Below, in pieces: positions 34,809 through 42,668 of a DNA stretch of 64,000 bases (position 1 is its first letter; each line of letters starts with the position of its first letter). The position numbers and the translations under genes were made by a program. Under the pieces are notes generated by a model. That model was not told the DNA's origin. It was given only the letters and a program-made list of their open reading frames with translations, and ran no database searches. Source of the DNA: DASQZT01 sp963728965 (GTDB lineage: Bacteria; Acidobacteriota; Terriglobia; Bryobacterales; Bryobacteraceae); assembly GCA_963728965.1 (NCBI GenBank), contig CAVSMH010000007.1, positions 186,001 through 250,000 of the forward strand. Reading direction: 5' to 3'.

Positions 34809-36005
34809 GTGCCGACGATCTTTAATCCTTTATCTTTTTTCCGCCACGTCCCAAACGCATTGCTGGAGCAGTTCTTCTCCTCTGTTCCCGCCTTTACCGG
34901 CTTCGACTGGAGGGTCGTGAGCGAACACCGCGTCGAGTCAATTTACGAGCGGTGCAACCTGATCCCGCCAGACGAATCCGCCAAACTCTTCAACATCTTT
35001 CGGGCCGTGGAATCACTGGCCACTGTGGTGGGCACACAGGCGCTGATCGAGGCCTCCCGCGACGTTGACATCGACATCGCCGCAGAGATCGCAGCCAAGA
35101 TGAACGCCCATGAGCGCGCCCTCTGGTGCTATATCCGGGACACGCGCATTTTCCGGACCGCCCGCATACTGGGCCATATCGACACGTTGCCGAAACGGTC
35201 CTGGGAGACGCTGAAGAACCTGCCGGTGAAAGCCATCGAGGTCACACCAGAAATGCTGGTGGAACTCGGGCGTCAGTTCTCCGGTTTTTTCTGGGCCACT
35301 CAGAAGCGCGGCGAAAGATGCATCGTCGAGCACCGCAGGCGCGAGGGCGATGTGGACTGCTTCTTTGCTTATCCGGCGGATTACCTCGACGAACGCTTCG
35401 GTTATGACGACGATGGACGGTTCGAGTTCCAGCGCCGGAGACCGGCATTTGATGTCATTTTTGGATATCACCGCCGGGATGGCACCGCCGACGCCTTCGT
35501 CCAAGGCGGCCAGAAAGTCCGGCACCCGTTGGCAGAGATCTTCGCGCGCGTAGTCCTCGGAATTGACCACTTGCCCGAGTCGCTCGTCGAGGATCCCTTC
35601 GACCTGGAGCTCTTCAAAAACCCGGACATCACGTTTCCTACGAACACCGCCGACAACATCAACCTGGTCCGCGTGCAAGCCATGCGGCTCAAATTCCACG
35701 GTCAACGCGCCGGGCGAATTACTGTCGCCATCGAAGATCCGAAATCGAAAGCGGGATCGGTGTACGACGTGATTGACGATAAGCTCGCGGAAAAACACGC
35801 CAGGCTGACAACCGCCACGATTATCGGGGTCACGCTTCAGGCTTTTATGCGGGACGCCGAGGACAAGGAAACGATCGTGCCGTTTAAGATCACCGCACCG
35901 GCGACCTGCGACTTGGGAGACACATTCGAGGAGCAGCTTTTGCGCCGGTATCTGCCCGAGTGGGGGATCGAAAAACATGCCAACGATCTGGCCACGGCTG
36001 CTTGA
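34809..36005 (+). CDS. Unrecognised protein 1 of a two-gene cassette
   Basis: 398 residues from a GTG preceded by AGGAGG. I do not recognise a family. It looks soluble with no membrane helix: a helical N-terminal third (LEQFFSSVPAFTGFDW, IYERCNLIPPDE), then a middle with YPADYLDERFGYDDDGRFEF and a mixed alpha/beta C-terminal half with TVAIEDPKSKAGSVYDVIDD and FEEQLLRRYLPEWGIEK. The acid-rich YGYDDD-like stretch is notable. It overlaps the next gene by 29 bases, so the two are expressed together. Base composition and position between recombinase debris and replication genes mark it as cargo. Confidence 0.6.
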   Translation: MPTIFNPLSFFRHVPNALLEQFFSSVPAFTGFDWRVVSEHRVESIYERCNLIPPDESAKLFNIFRAVESLATVVGTQALIEASRDVDIDIAAEIAAKMNAHERALWCYIRDTRIFRTARILGHIDTLPKRSWETLKNLPVKAIEVTPEMLVELGRQFSGFFWATQKRGERCIVEHRRREGDVDCFFAYPADYLDERFGYDDDGRFEFQRRRPAFDVIFGYHRRDGTADAFVQGGQKVRHPLAEIFARVVLGIDHLPESLVEDPFDLELFKNPDITFPTNTADNINLVRVQAMRLKFHGQRAGRITVAIEDPKSKAGSVYDVIDDKLAEKHARLTTATIIGVTLQAFMRDAEDKETIVPFKITAPATCDLGDTFEEQLLRRYLPEWGIEKHANDLATAA

Positions 36006-37476
36006 GAGGCTCGCATCGGGCGATCCGGTCGTCGGTATCGATGAGTTTCGCAGGTGGGGCAGGCTCGACTTTGAGCGCGCCGTTGGCCTGGGAATTATGC
36101 GTGAAACCGAGGCGGCCACATGCATCATGTGTGATGCCTGCCCGGAGAGGCACTCCTCGGAAGTGATCTGCGTGGCCGGCGGCAGACGCATGTTCATTTC
36201 GTGCCCTGAGGAAGGGACAGTGAACGTGGAACCCTGGCGGCTGCGGCAGTGGCGGATTGATGCTGGACGCGTGGCCCAACTTGCCGGTGTAGCAATGGGG
36301 ATTGCAGTCCCGATTCAAGTGCTGCTACTCCAGCATCTGTGGAGCCTCGGCCGACGTCGCCTGGGCGGGCGGTACCGCGACATCTTCCTGGGTGTCGGCG
36401 GAGGGCCGCCGCTGTCGGAGATGTCGGCCGCTATCCGAAGTTCCATCGGCCAAGGCTCCGCGCTCCTGCTCACCGTGTGTTGTGACGGGAGGCCGGACGA
36501 GATCTCCTCCGGCCATCAGGCGATCGATTTCATTTCGGTCTCGCGGATGGATGGCCCGCAGGTGATTGTCGATCTCGAATACCTGGAGGACCGATTCACT
36601 GAGAGCGCGCCACCTTCGCGAAAATCCTCGCGGAGCATCCCGGCTCCCGCCGGGGCGACCTGGCGAGACGTTTCGATGATCGTCTTCGACGGAATGTTGC
36701 GGATTACGGTCTGCGGCGAGGTTCATGAAACTGATTTCGCCGAACTCGGCGTTGACCAGAAGTCTCAGCCCATCGAACTGTTAAAACTCTTCGCGGCGGC
36801 GCGAGGGACGATGGATACCGCGAAGATCCAGGAACTGGTCTCTGGAGATGCAGCGGTCAAAATGCGGGTCCTGCGCCTTCGTCAATTCCTGCAGGAGCTA
36901 ATTGGCGTGGATGGCGATCCGATTGAGAATCACCGTAAGGCCAAGGCCTACGTATGTCAATTTGAGATTCGTCTGGCTGGAGATGACGGCTTCCGAACAC
37001 CGGCAGGCGTGACCTGGCTGGATTTGACATTCCATGAGCGGGTGGATGGCCGAATTCTCGTGACTGTTCCGGAGAGGCAGCAGTTCCGGGCACGTGGGGC
37101 ACAGAACCGAAGAGGCGAAACCGTTGGAGAGGTTGCCGAGGAACGTGGAACTGTAACCCGGACCTACTCTCTGGAGGAGATGGGCCTGCGAGCTGAGGCG
37201 GGCCAGCTTACTTCAGAAGGCGCTGCCTTTGCCGAATTGCTCCGTGCCGGTGGCATGCTCGCGCGCGGCGGCAACGACATGGTGGTGCTCAAACTCGCCG
37301 CGCGACTCCGGGAGTGGACCGGACTCGACGGTGAACCTCTCCGATTGCTCGAAGCCTCCCGGTCGTGGACGGCGGTCTTCGCGTGCTCGAGCGAGATCAA
37401 CGTGCCAAAAGGTGCTGGCGCGGTTTCCAGGAGCCGGGCGCACGCCCAGACGAAGACCACGTTGGCTAAGGAGTGA
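35977..37476 (+). CDS. Unrecognised protein 2: Zn-ribbon plus internal tandem duplication
   Basis: 499 residues. Residues 49-76 hold five Cys (C49, C52, C55, C65, C76) in a Zn-ribbon-like pattern. A hydrophobic segment lies near 100-120. Residues about 224-333 and 341-472 are two copies of one module: GATWRDVSMIVFDGMLRITV against GVTWLDLTFHERVDGRILVTV; then MRVLRLRQFLQELIGVDGDP against MVVLKLAARLREWTGLDGEP. The second part of each copy looks like a winged helix. Function unknown; a DNA-binding component of a defence or regulatory pair is possible. Overlaps protein 1 by 29 bases. Ends 4 bases before a 31-codon ORF. Confidence 0.55.
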   Translation: MPTIWPRLLERLASGDPVVGIDEFRRWGRLDFERAVGLGIMRETEAATCIMCDACPERHSSEVICVAGGRRMFISCPEEGTVNVEPWRLRQWRIDAGRVAQLAGVAMGIAVPIQVLLLQHLWSLGRRRLGGRYRDIFLGVGGGPPLSEMSAAIRSSIGQGSALLLTVCCDGRPDEISSGHQAIDFISVSRMDGPQVIVDLEYLEDRFTESAPPSRKSSRSIPAPAGATWRDVSMIVFDGMLRITVCGEVHETDFAELGVDQKSQPIELLKLFAAARGTMDTAKIQELVSGDAAVKMRVLRLRQFLQELIGVDGDPIENHRKAKAYVCQFEIRLAGDDGFRTPAGVTWLDLTFHERVDGRILVTVPERQQFRARGAQNRRGETVGEVAEERGTVTRTYSLEEMGLRAEAGQLTSEGAAFAELLRAGGMLARGGNDMVVLKLAARLREWTGLDGEPLRLLEASRSWTAVFACSSEINVPKGAGAVSRSRAHAQTKTTLAKE

Positions 37477-37480
37477 AGCG

Positions 37481-37576
37481 ATGATGGCGAATGATGCGAA
37501 CACCGCCGGTCTGTTGGGGATGCCCGAGTTGAGATGCCTGCTGGCAGGCGAGTTGCCGGAGTTGACGCTGGTATAG
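37481..37576 (+). CDS. Possible 31-residue ORF after the cassette
   Basis: Begins ATGATG 4 bases after the previous stop with a GGAGTGAAGC upstream and encodes MMANDANTAGLLGMPEL and a Leu/Glu-rich tail. Too short for family recognition. It may be the last coupled gene of the cassette or chance. Confidence 0.25.
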   Translation: MMANDANTAGLLGMPELRCLLAGELPELTLV

Positions 37577-37610
37577 AGTGGGCGCGCGACCCGCCGCGCC
37601 TTGGCACTGT

Positions 37611-38409
37611 TTAGGTAAGCGGCGGGAGTTCAGAAGCGTAGTCAGACAGGACGTCGGGAGTTGCGGCGCGCCGGAAATCATTCCAGCACGCGACGGCGTA
37701 CTCCGGGGCGCGGGTCATCGTGGAGTTGAAACGCTGTAGCTCTGTCCTCGTCTCGGCGAAGTGCGGACTGTTCAAGGCTTTTACCACCATCAAATGGAGC
37801 GGCAGACCCAGCATTGCCGCCAGGCGGTCGCCAATCATGTAGTTCCGTAGAAGTTGATAATACTGACTGCAGTCGGGCTCTGAAGTCGCGGGCACGGGCT
37901 TCGAGAAAGTGACGAGATCCTGCAGTCCGCGAGTCCAATACTGGCAGTATGGACGCTTGCGCCGGTCCATATGGATCTCGGGACAACGCTGGTCCTGGAA
38001 CCGGCTGCATCGTCCCAGGACGGATCTCCGTTTGCATTCGGCGACGACCAGATGATTTGCCGGAAATGACGATCACGTCGGGCTCCGTCTTTTGTCCCTC
38101 CGGCTTTCCGTCCCGATAATTCTCGACCGCAGACAGCACTTCCCGCAGTGGTTCCCAAACCTCCGCACCGTTTTCCCGGATCTCAAAGCCCCACAGCACC
38201 AGGCGTGCATCCTTGAGGCTCTCAACCGGAATCTTCAACAGGCTGGCGAGAACAGTGCCGAGCTTGCCGGCGCGAAGCAGACCGAAGAAGCAGTCCCACG
38301 TCAACTTGTCTTCCGAGACTGGGCTCAAGAGCTTGGTCTGCGTGCGCAGCGGCAGAAGGTCGTAAACCGGATGCTTGAGTGGATTGACGGCCATGGTCTC
38401 CGAGTACAA
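37611..38409 (-). pseudogene. PD-(D/E)XK nuclease-like gene with a +1 frame shift
   Basis: The first frame (from 38409, or ATG at 38394) runs MAVNPLKHPVYDLLPLR to EPDVIVISG. The next piece is in another frame: LVVAECKRRSVLGRCSRF, DQRCPEIH, RPYCQYWTRGLQDLVTF and a C-terminal helical region to 37611. Together these give the nuclease core: E-P-D in EPDVIV and E-x-K in VAECK, with a Cys-containing C-terminal extension. The junction near 38052-38057 needs one base removed. It lies on the minus strand between the unknown cassette and the recombination operon, so it may be another cargo defence gene. Confidence 0.7.
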
Positions 38410-38627
38410 GCCAATGCTAACAGGATGTTGTGTTCCCCTTCCCGCTCATTTGCCGTGGACAGGCCCGCCTCCGCTGCTCGCGAAAGTAACGTGTTACCGG
38501 TCGGCCGCGCCCGTCGCGCAAGAAATATTTGAACAACATTTGATTTGTTTTCAGGGGCATAGCAAAACGCCGGGCGCCCCAGTGCCCGGTTCGGTCACAT
38601 GTTACCCAGCCAGTAGCAGAGGACACG

Positions 38628-38954
38628 ATGAGCACAGACGCCTCCGCTACCCCAATCAAAAAAGCAGAAACGCCGACCCCGGTTGATTCTGTCCCGCCAA
38701 CCGAGTCGCTGGTGCGGGCAGCCCTGGATGACATCGCCTTACTGGTGGGCGGCGCGGCCGCCTTGCACCAGTTGGAAGATGACCTGGTCTGGACGCTGAC
38801 CAAACGTATGGACCGGATCCGAGTGCGGTTGCTGCGGGATCTGAAGGGACTTGCCCACCGGGACGAACTCGAGCCGAAGGCTGCAAAACCACCCCGAGTG
38901 CACGCCGCCGTCGAGGAATTCCTGATTCGCAACCGCACGGGGATGGGGGAGTGA
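38628..38954 (+). CDS. Hypothetical phage protein, first gene of the recombination operon
   Basis: 108 residues: polar Thr/Pro-rich start, then a helical core (LVRAALDDIALLVGGAAALHQLEDDL, KRMDRIRVRLLRDLKG). Family unknown. ATG at 38628 follows cagaggac. Its stop overlaps the next start, beginning a run of closely coupled genes that extends to 48267. Confidence 0.6.
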   Translation: MSTDASATPIKKAETPTPVDSVPPTESLVRAALDDIALLVGGAAALHQLEDDLVWTLTKRMDRIRVRLLRDLKGLAHRDELEPKAAKPPRVHAAVEEFLIRNRTGMGE

Positions 38955-39304
38955 AGCCGGCCATGAAACAAGCCAAGCGCTTTTCCCAACTTTCCGCTCC
39001 CCGGCAAGCCCTGGTTCGGTTGCTCCAGTCGGTCAACTTCGGCTATCTCGAAGGCCTCGAAGTTCGCAGCGGCGAGCCGGTGTTCAACCCCGCGCCTGCA
39101 GTATTCGTCGAGGTGAAGCTGGACACCGGCAACCAACCGCGTCCGGAAATGGATCTGACGGACTTCGAACTGGGGAATGAAGTCATTCGGCTGATGGAGG
39201 AACTCGATGAACTCGGTGACGGCAACATCGAGCGGATAGACGTTCGCTATGGCATTCCGCGGCGGGCCCTGATTGAGCGCCCTATCCAGGGGGTACGGCG
39301 ATGA
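38951..39304 (+). CDS. Hypothetical phage protein
   Basis: 117 residues from a GTG that overlaps the previous stop (a later ATG at 38963 is also possible). It is a compact mixed fold: helical AKRFSQLSAPRQALVRLLQS, then EVRSGEPVFNPAPAVFVEV and DFELGNEVIRLMEELDEL. Similar short proteins are common in phage replication operons, but the function is not known. Confidence 0.6.
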   Translation: MKPAMKQAKRFSQLSAPRQALVRLLQSVNFGYLEGLEVRSGEPVFNPAPAVFVEVKLDTGNQPRPEMDLTDFELGNEVIRLMEELDELGDGNIERIDVRYGIPRRALIERPIQGVRR

Positions 39305-39870
39305 TGCCGGCGTCGGTGGCCATACCCCTGGCCGATATCACTCCGTACCTGCTCCAGCAGACGGCGCTGCGGGCCAGCCTTCTGCAAACGAACTTCGGAT
39401 TCGGCGCGGATGATTGGGATGATTTCCGGCAGGATCTGGCACTGGACTGTCTCAGGCGCCTGCCCCGGTTTGACGAGTCGCGCGGGAACTGGAAAGGGTT
39501 CGTGCACGGCGTCGTTCGCAATCATGCCTGCGTCTTGGCATCGCGACAGATTCAACGTCCTCAGTTCCAACCACTGGAATTGGATACCGACTCCGAATGG
39601 CCGGACGGCAGTTTGACCGGCAAAGCAGATGACGCGCCAGCGGAAGACTTCCGTCCGCTCCTGGAACTGGGCCTCGACACGGAGCGTGTCCTCGCGGGGC
39701 TGCCGGAGGACCTGCAAAGGATCGCCCGGTATCTCGCCGAGATGCCCGTATCGGCCGTGCGCCGGAAGACTGGGCTTTCACTGGCCCAGGTGAATCGACG
39801 GATCAGACAGATTCGCGCGGCGTTCGTGGCGGCAGGCTTCGCGCCGGCGAGTGTTGGAGCTGCCCGATGA
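39301..39870 (+). CDS. Sigma-factor-like regulator
   Basis: 189 residues. Segment FGADDWDDFRQDLALDCLRRLP with FDESRGNWKGFVHGVVRNHAC resembles region 2 of ECF-type sigma factors, and RIARYLAEMPVSAVRRKTGLSLAQVNRRIRQIRAAF looks like region 4 with a helix-turn-helix. It would direct RNA polymerase to phage promoters. The match is moderate: it is divergent and lacks a clear -10 recognition motif. Coupled by overlaps to both neighbours. Confidence 0.6.
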   Translation: MMPASVAIPLADITPYLLQQTALRASLLQTNFGFGADDWDDFRQDLALDCLRRLPRFDESRGNWKGFVHGVVRNHACVLASRQIQRPQFQPLELDTDSEWPDGSLTGKADDAPAEDFRPLLELGLDTERVLAGLPEDLQRIARYLAEMPVSAVRRKTGLSLAQVNRRIRQIRAAFVAAGFAPASVGAAR

Positions 39871-40967
39871 CGAATGCCCAACAGCTTCCGATTCCGTACA
39901 TCGGGATTGATGGCGGCGCGCAAGGACCGCCAAAGGACAGATTGTTCATTACCGGATCTCCCATGGTCACGACCTATTCCATGTGGGCATTGTTCCGGAA
40001 CTGCCGCAAAGCGGTGGACTGGCGCTATATCCAGCACCTGGTTGGTCTGGAGCGTGATGGGAACCTCCATTTCGGTTCCCTCGTGCACCAGTGTCTTGAG
40101 CTGTGGCACCAGTGCCGCGATCTCGAGCGCGTGCTGGCGCTCATCGACACTCTCTGCCCTGCCCGGCTGTATGACGAGGGCCAGCGCCGCGACTGGCACA
40201 ACGCCACGGCTCTGATGAAAGCCTACGCGACGCGATATGCGGCGGAAGAGTTCGAGGTGGTGGCGCTCGAGAAGACGTTCCAGGGGCCGATCGTCAATCC
40301 GGCCACCGGCGCGGCATCCCGGAGCTTTGTCCTCGCCGGTAAGGTCGACGGCATCGTGCGTATCGGGGACGACTTCTTCCTCCTGGAGCACAAGACCGCA
40401 GCCCAACTCGACGCCGATTATCTGGAGCGGCTGTGGACGGACTTCCAGATCACCATCTACGCCTACTACGTGGAGCAGGCGATGGGCATCACCATCACCG
40501 GCATCCTCTACAACATCCTCGTCAAAGCCAAGCTCCAGCAGAGCAAGGGCGAAACGGAGGAAGAGTACCAGGCGCGCCGGGCGGAACTGCTGGCAAAGTC
40601 GAAGACGGGCAAGACGACCGCCAAGCGAAAGCTGCCGGAAACGGATGAGGAATTCCAGGAGCGCCTCGCGGAAAAGTACACCGATCCGGCCATGCTCCAC
40701 CGGGAAATGCTTTACCTCTCCCGTGACCGCTTCGACATCCTCCGCAGCGAACTCTGGGAACTGACCCAGGCATACCTCGACGCCCGCCGCCGCGGTGTCT
40801 TCTATCAGAACACCGGCTTCTGCTTCAACTTTCACAGGCCGTGCGCGTACTTCGCGCTCTGCCGCTCGAACGGTAATCCCAACGTCATCGAGAACTTCTA
40901 CCAACGGGTGGCGCCCAATGAGGAGTTGCGGGTGCTGCCCAACGATCCCACCGAGACCACTTTCTAA
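39867..40967 (+). CDS. Cas4/AddB-like PD-(D/E)XK nuclease with an iron-sulfur site
   Basis: 366 residues. Nuclease core: D161 in GKVDGIV, E174 and K176 in LLEHKTAA, then a helical part (LWTDFQITIYAYYVEQAMG). One Cys (C46, FRNCRKA) and a late cluster (GFCFNFHRPCAYFALC) fit the 4Fe-4S staple of AddB/Cas4-type nucleases. It probably resects double-strand ends to feed the single-strand annealing protein encoded next. Part of the recombination module, overlapping both neighbours. Confidence 0.8.
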   Translation: MTNAQQLPIPYIGIDGGAQGPPKDRLFITGSPMVTTYSMWALFRNCRKAVDWRYIQHLVGLERDGNLHFGSLVHQCLELWHQCRDLERVLALIDTLCPARLYDEGQRRDWHNATALMKAYATRYAAEEFEVVALEKTFQGPIVNPATGAASRSFVLAGKVDGIVRIGDDFFLLEHKTAAQLDADYLERLWTDFQITIYAYYVEQAMGITITGILYNILVKAKLQQSKGETEEEYQARRAELLAKSKTGKTTAKRKLPETDEEFQERLAEKYTDPAMLHREMLYLSRDRFDILRSELWELTQAYLDARRRGVFYQNTGFCFNFHRPCAYFALCRSNGNPNVIENFYQRVAPNEELRVLPNDPTETTF

Positions 40968-40984
40968 GAGGAGACTACGCAACC

Positions 40985-41749
40985 ATGCCGTTACCGACAA
41001 CGAAAACTCAACCCAAGCCTGACCTGGCCGATCTAACCGTGCTCGTGTACGGGCAAACAAAAATCGGGAAGTCCACCCTCTGCTCGCAAGCCGACAGTGC
41101 GCTCTTCCTGGCCACCGAGCCCGGACTCAATGCCCTGGACGTCTACCAGGTACCCATTCAGTCCTGGGAGGATCTGCGCAAGGCGTGCGCCGAAATCGTC
41201 GAGGGCAATCATCCGTTCAAGACGGTGATCCTGGACACCATCGACAACGCCTACAAGTTCTGCACTGAATACATCCTGGCAAAGTTCAAGGTCGAGCACG
41301 AATCCGACCTCGGCTACGGCAAGGGCTATGCGCTGGTCAACAACGAATTCCAGCGCGTGCTCACCAAACTCGCCTTCCTGCCCTACGGGCTGTTCCTCAT
41401 CTCGCACGCCAAGGAGATGGAGGTGGACTCGCGCACCGGCAAGTACATGCGGGTGGTGCCGACGCTGCCGGACAAGGCGCGCAAGATCGTGCTCGGGATG
41501 GCCGACATGGTGCTGTTCTGCGATCTCGAAGCCATCACCGGCGAAAAAGGGGAGCAGAGCATGCGGCGTGTGATCCGCACCAAGCCCAGCCTGTACTACG
41601 AGGCCGGCGACCGCACGGGCCGGCTTCCCGAGACGCTGGACCTCGACTTCGGCAAATTCAAGGAGTCCTACAACGCGGCGACGGTAACGGCGCCAACGGC
41701 CAGGGCCGTGGAGCACAGCCGTCCGGCGCCGGCAGCGGCAAACCAGTAA
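40985..41749 (+). CDS. Sak4-like RecA-fold ATPase
   Basis: 254 residues. Walker A GQTKIGKST at 23-31, Walker B-like VILDTIDNAY, later sensor-like LFLISHAKEMEV. The size and motifs match phage AAA ATPases of the Sak4 type, which anneal or pair single strands during phage recombination and work with an exonuclease and an SSB-like partner; both neighbours fit. 17 bases after the nuclease gene, with an AGAGGAG site. Confidence 0.8.
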   Translation: MPLPTTKTQPKPDLADLTVLVYGQTKIGKSTLCSQADSALFLATEPGLNALDVYQVPIQSWEDLRKACAEIVEGNHPFKTVILDTIDNAYKFCTEYILAKFKVEHESDLGYGKGYALVNNEFQRVLTKLAFLPYGLFLISHAKEMEVDSRTGKYMRVVPTLPDKARKIVLGMADMVLFCDLEAITGEKGEQSMRRVIRTKPSLYYEAGDRTGRLPETLDLDFGKFKESYNAATVTAPTARAVEHSRPAPAAANQ

Positions 41750-41773
41750 TTCATCACACCAGGAGAAAATCAC

Positions 41774-42232
41774 ATGGCTAACAAATCGATCGATTTGACT
41801 CAGTTCGACGACGACTTCCAGAGTGAAACTCCGGCGGAGCGCTCAGACATGGAGAGCGTTCCCGACGGGAAGTATCAGGTTGTCGTTGAAAAGGTGGAAA
41901 TCGCTGAGGCGCACACCACCGGCAACCCGATGCTGAAGTGGACGCTCCGTGTGCTCGCGCCGCGCCACGTCAACCGCCTCATGTGGCGCAACAGCGTCTT
42001 CACCGCCAACACGTTGAAGTTCGTGAAGACCGACCTGCACATCTGCGGTCTGGACCTCGAAAAGCTGTCGGATCTGCCCAGGCATCTGAGCAAGCTTCTC
42101 GACGTGAAGTTGGAGGTCACCAAGAAGACCAAGGGCGACAACGAGAACATCTACTTCAACAGCCGCATCGTAAACGACCGGACACCGGGCAAGTTCCGCC
42201 AGGAGGCAGGGGACGCGCTTGTCCCGTTCTAG
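41774..42232 (+). CDS. DUF669 (single-strand-binding-like) protein
   Basis: 152 residues, a DUF669-type protein: DFQSETPAERSDMESVPDGKYQVVVEKVE, then LKWTLRVLAPRHVNRLMWRNSV and NTLKFVKTDLHICGLDL. The fold is OB-like in related phage proteins and the neighbours suggest single-strand DNA binding with the Sak4-like ATPase. An AGGAG site precedes the ATG. Confidence 0.8.
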   Translation: MANKSIDLTQFDDDFQSETPAERSDMESVPDGKYQVVVEKVEIAEAHTTGNPMLKWTLRVLAPRHVNRLMWRNSVFTANTLKFVKTDLHICGLDLEKLSDLPRHLSKLLDVKLEVTKKTKGDNENIYFNSRIVNDRTPGKFRQEAGDALVPF

Positions 42233-42668
42233 CGCGGCGCTGGTCACGCTCATCGCCGATACAAGGGAGCAGGAGCCTTACTCGTTCGATTCCCGGCTGG
42301 TGCGGGTGGAGCGCCGCGCCCTGCCAGCCGGGGATTACTCGGTGGCTGGCATGGAGGGTGTCGTTGCAGTGGAGCGGAAGACACTCGACGATTTCGTCTC
42401 CACGGTGATTCACCAGCGAGCCCGCTTCCGGCGCGAGCTCAGCAAGCTGGAGGGCTATCGCGCGGCTTGCGTGGTAGTTGAGGCAGGCCTCCTGGAAGTG
42501 CTGCAGGGACGCTACCGGGGTGGCGCCCATCCGAACGCCGTGCTCGGCAGCGCGCTCTCAGTCACACTCGATCACCGCATCCCGGTGTTTTTCTGTTCCA
42601 GCCGTCAAGCGGCCTGTCAGTTCGTGCAGGCCTATCTGCTCGGCGCTCACGCGAGGTGGAATGCATGA
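42219..42668 (+). CDS. ERCC4-domain nuclease
   Basis: 149 residues from a TTG at 42219 (AGGAGG 12 bases upstream) that overlaps the DUF669 gene. The ERCC4 nuclease motif is intact: IADTREQEPY near the N-terminus and VVAVERKTLDDF, the V-E-R-K core of XPF-type structure-specific nucleases. It likely cuts branched intermediates during phage recombination or replication. Confidence 0.85.
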   Translation: MSRSSAALVTLIADTREQEPYSFDSRLVRVERRALPAGDYSVAGMEGVVAVERKTLDDFVSTVIHQRARFRRELSKLEGYRAACVVVEAGLLEVLQGRYRGGAHPNAVLGSALSVTLDHRIPVFFCSSRQAACQFVQAYLLGAHARWNA

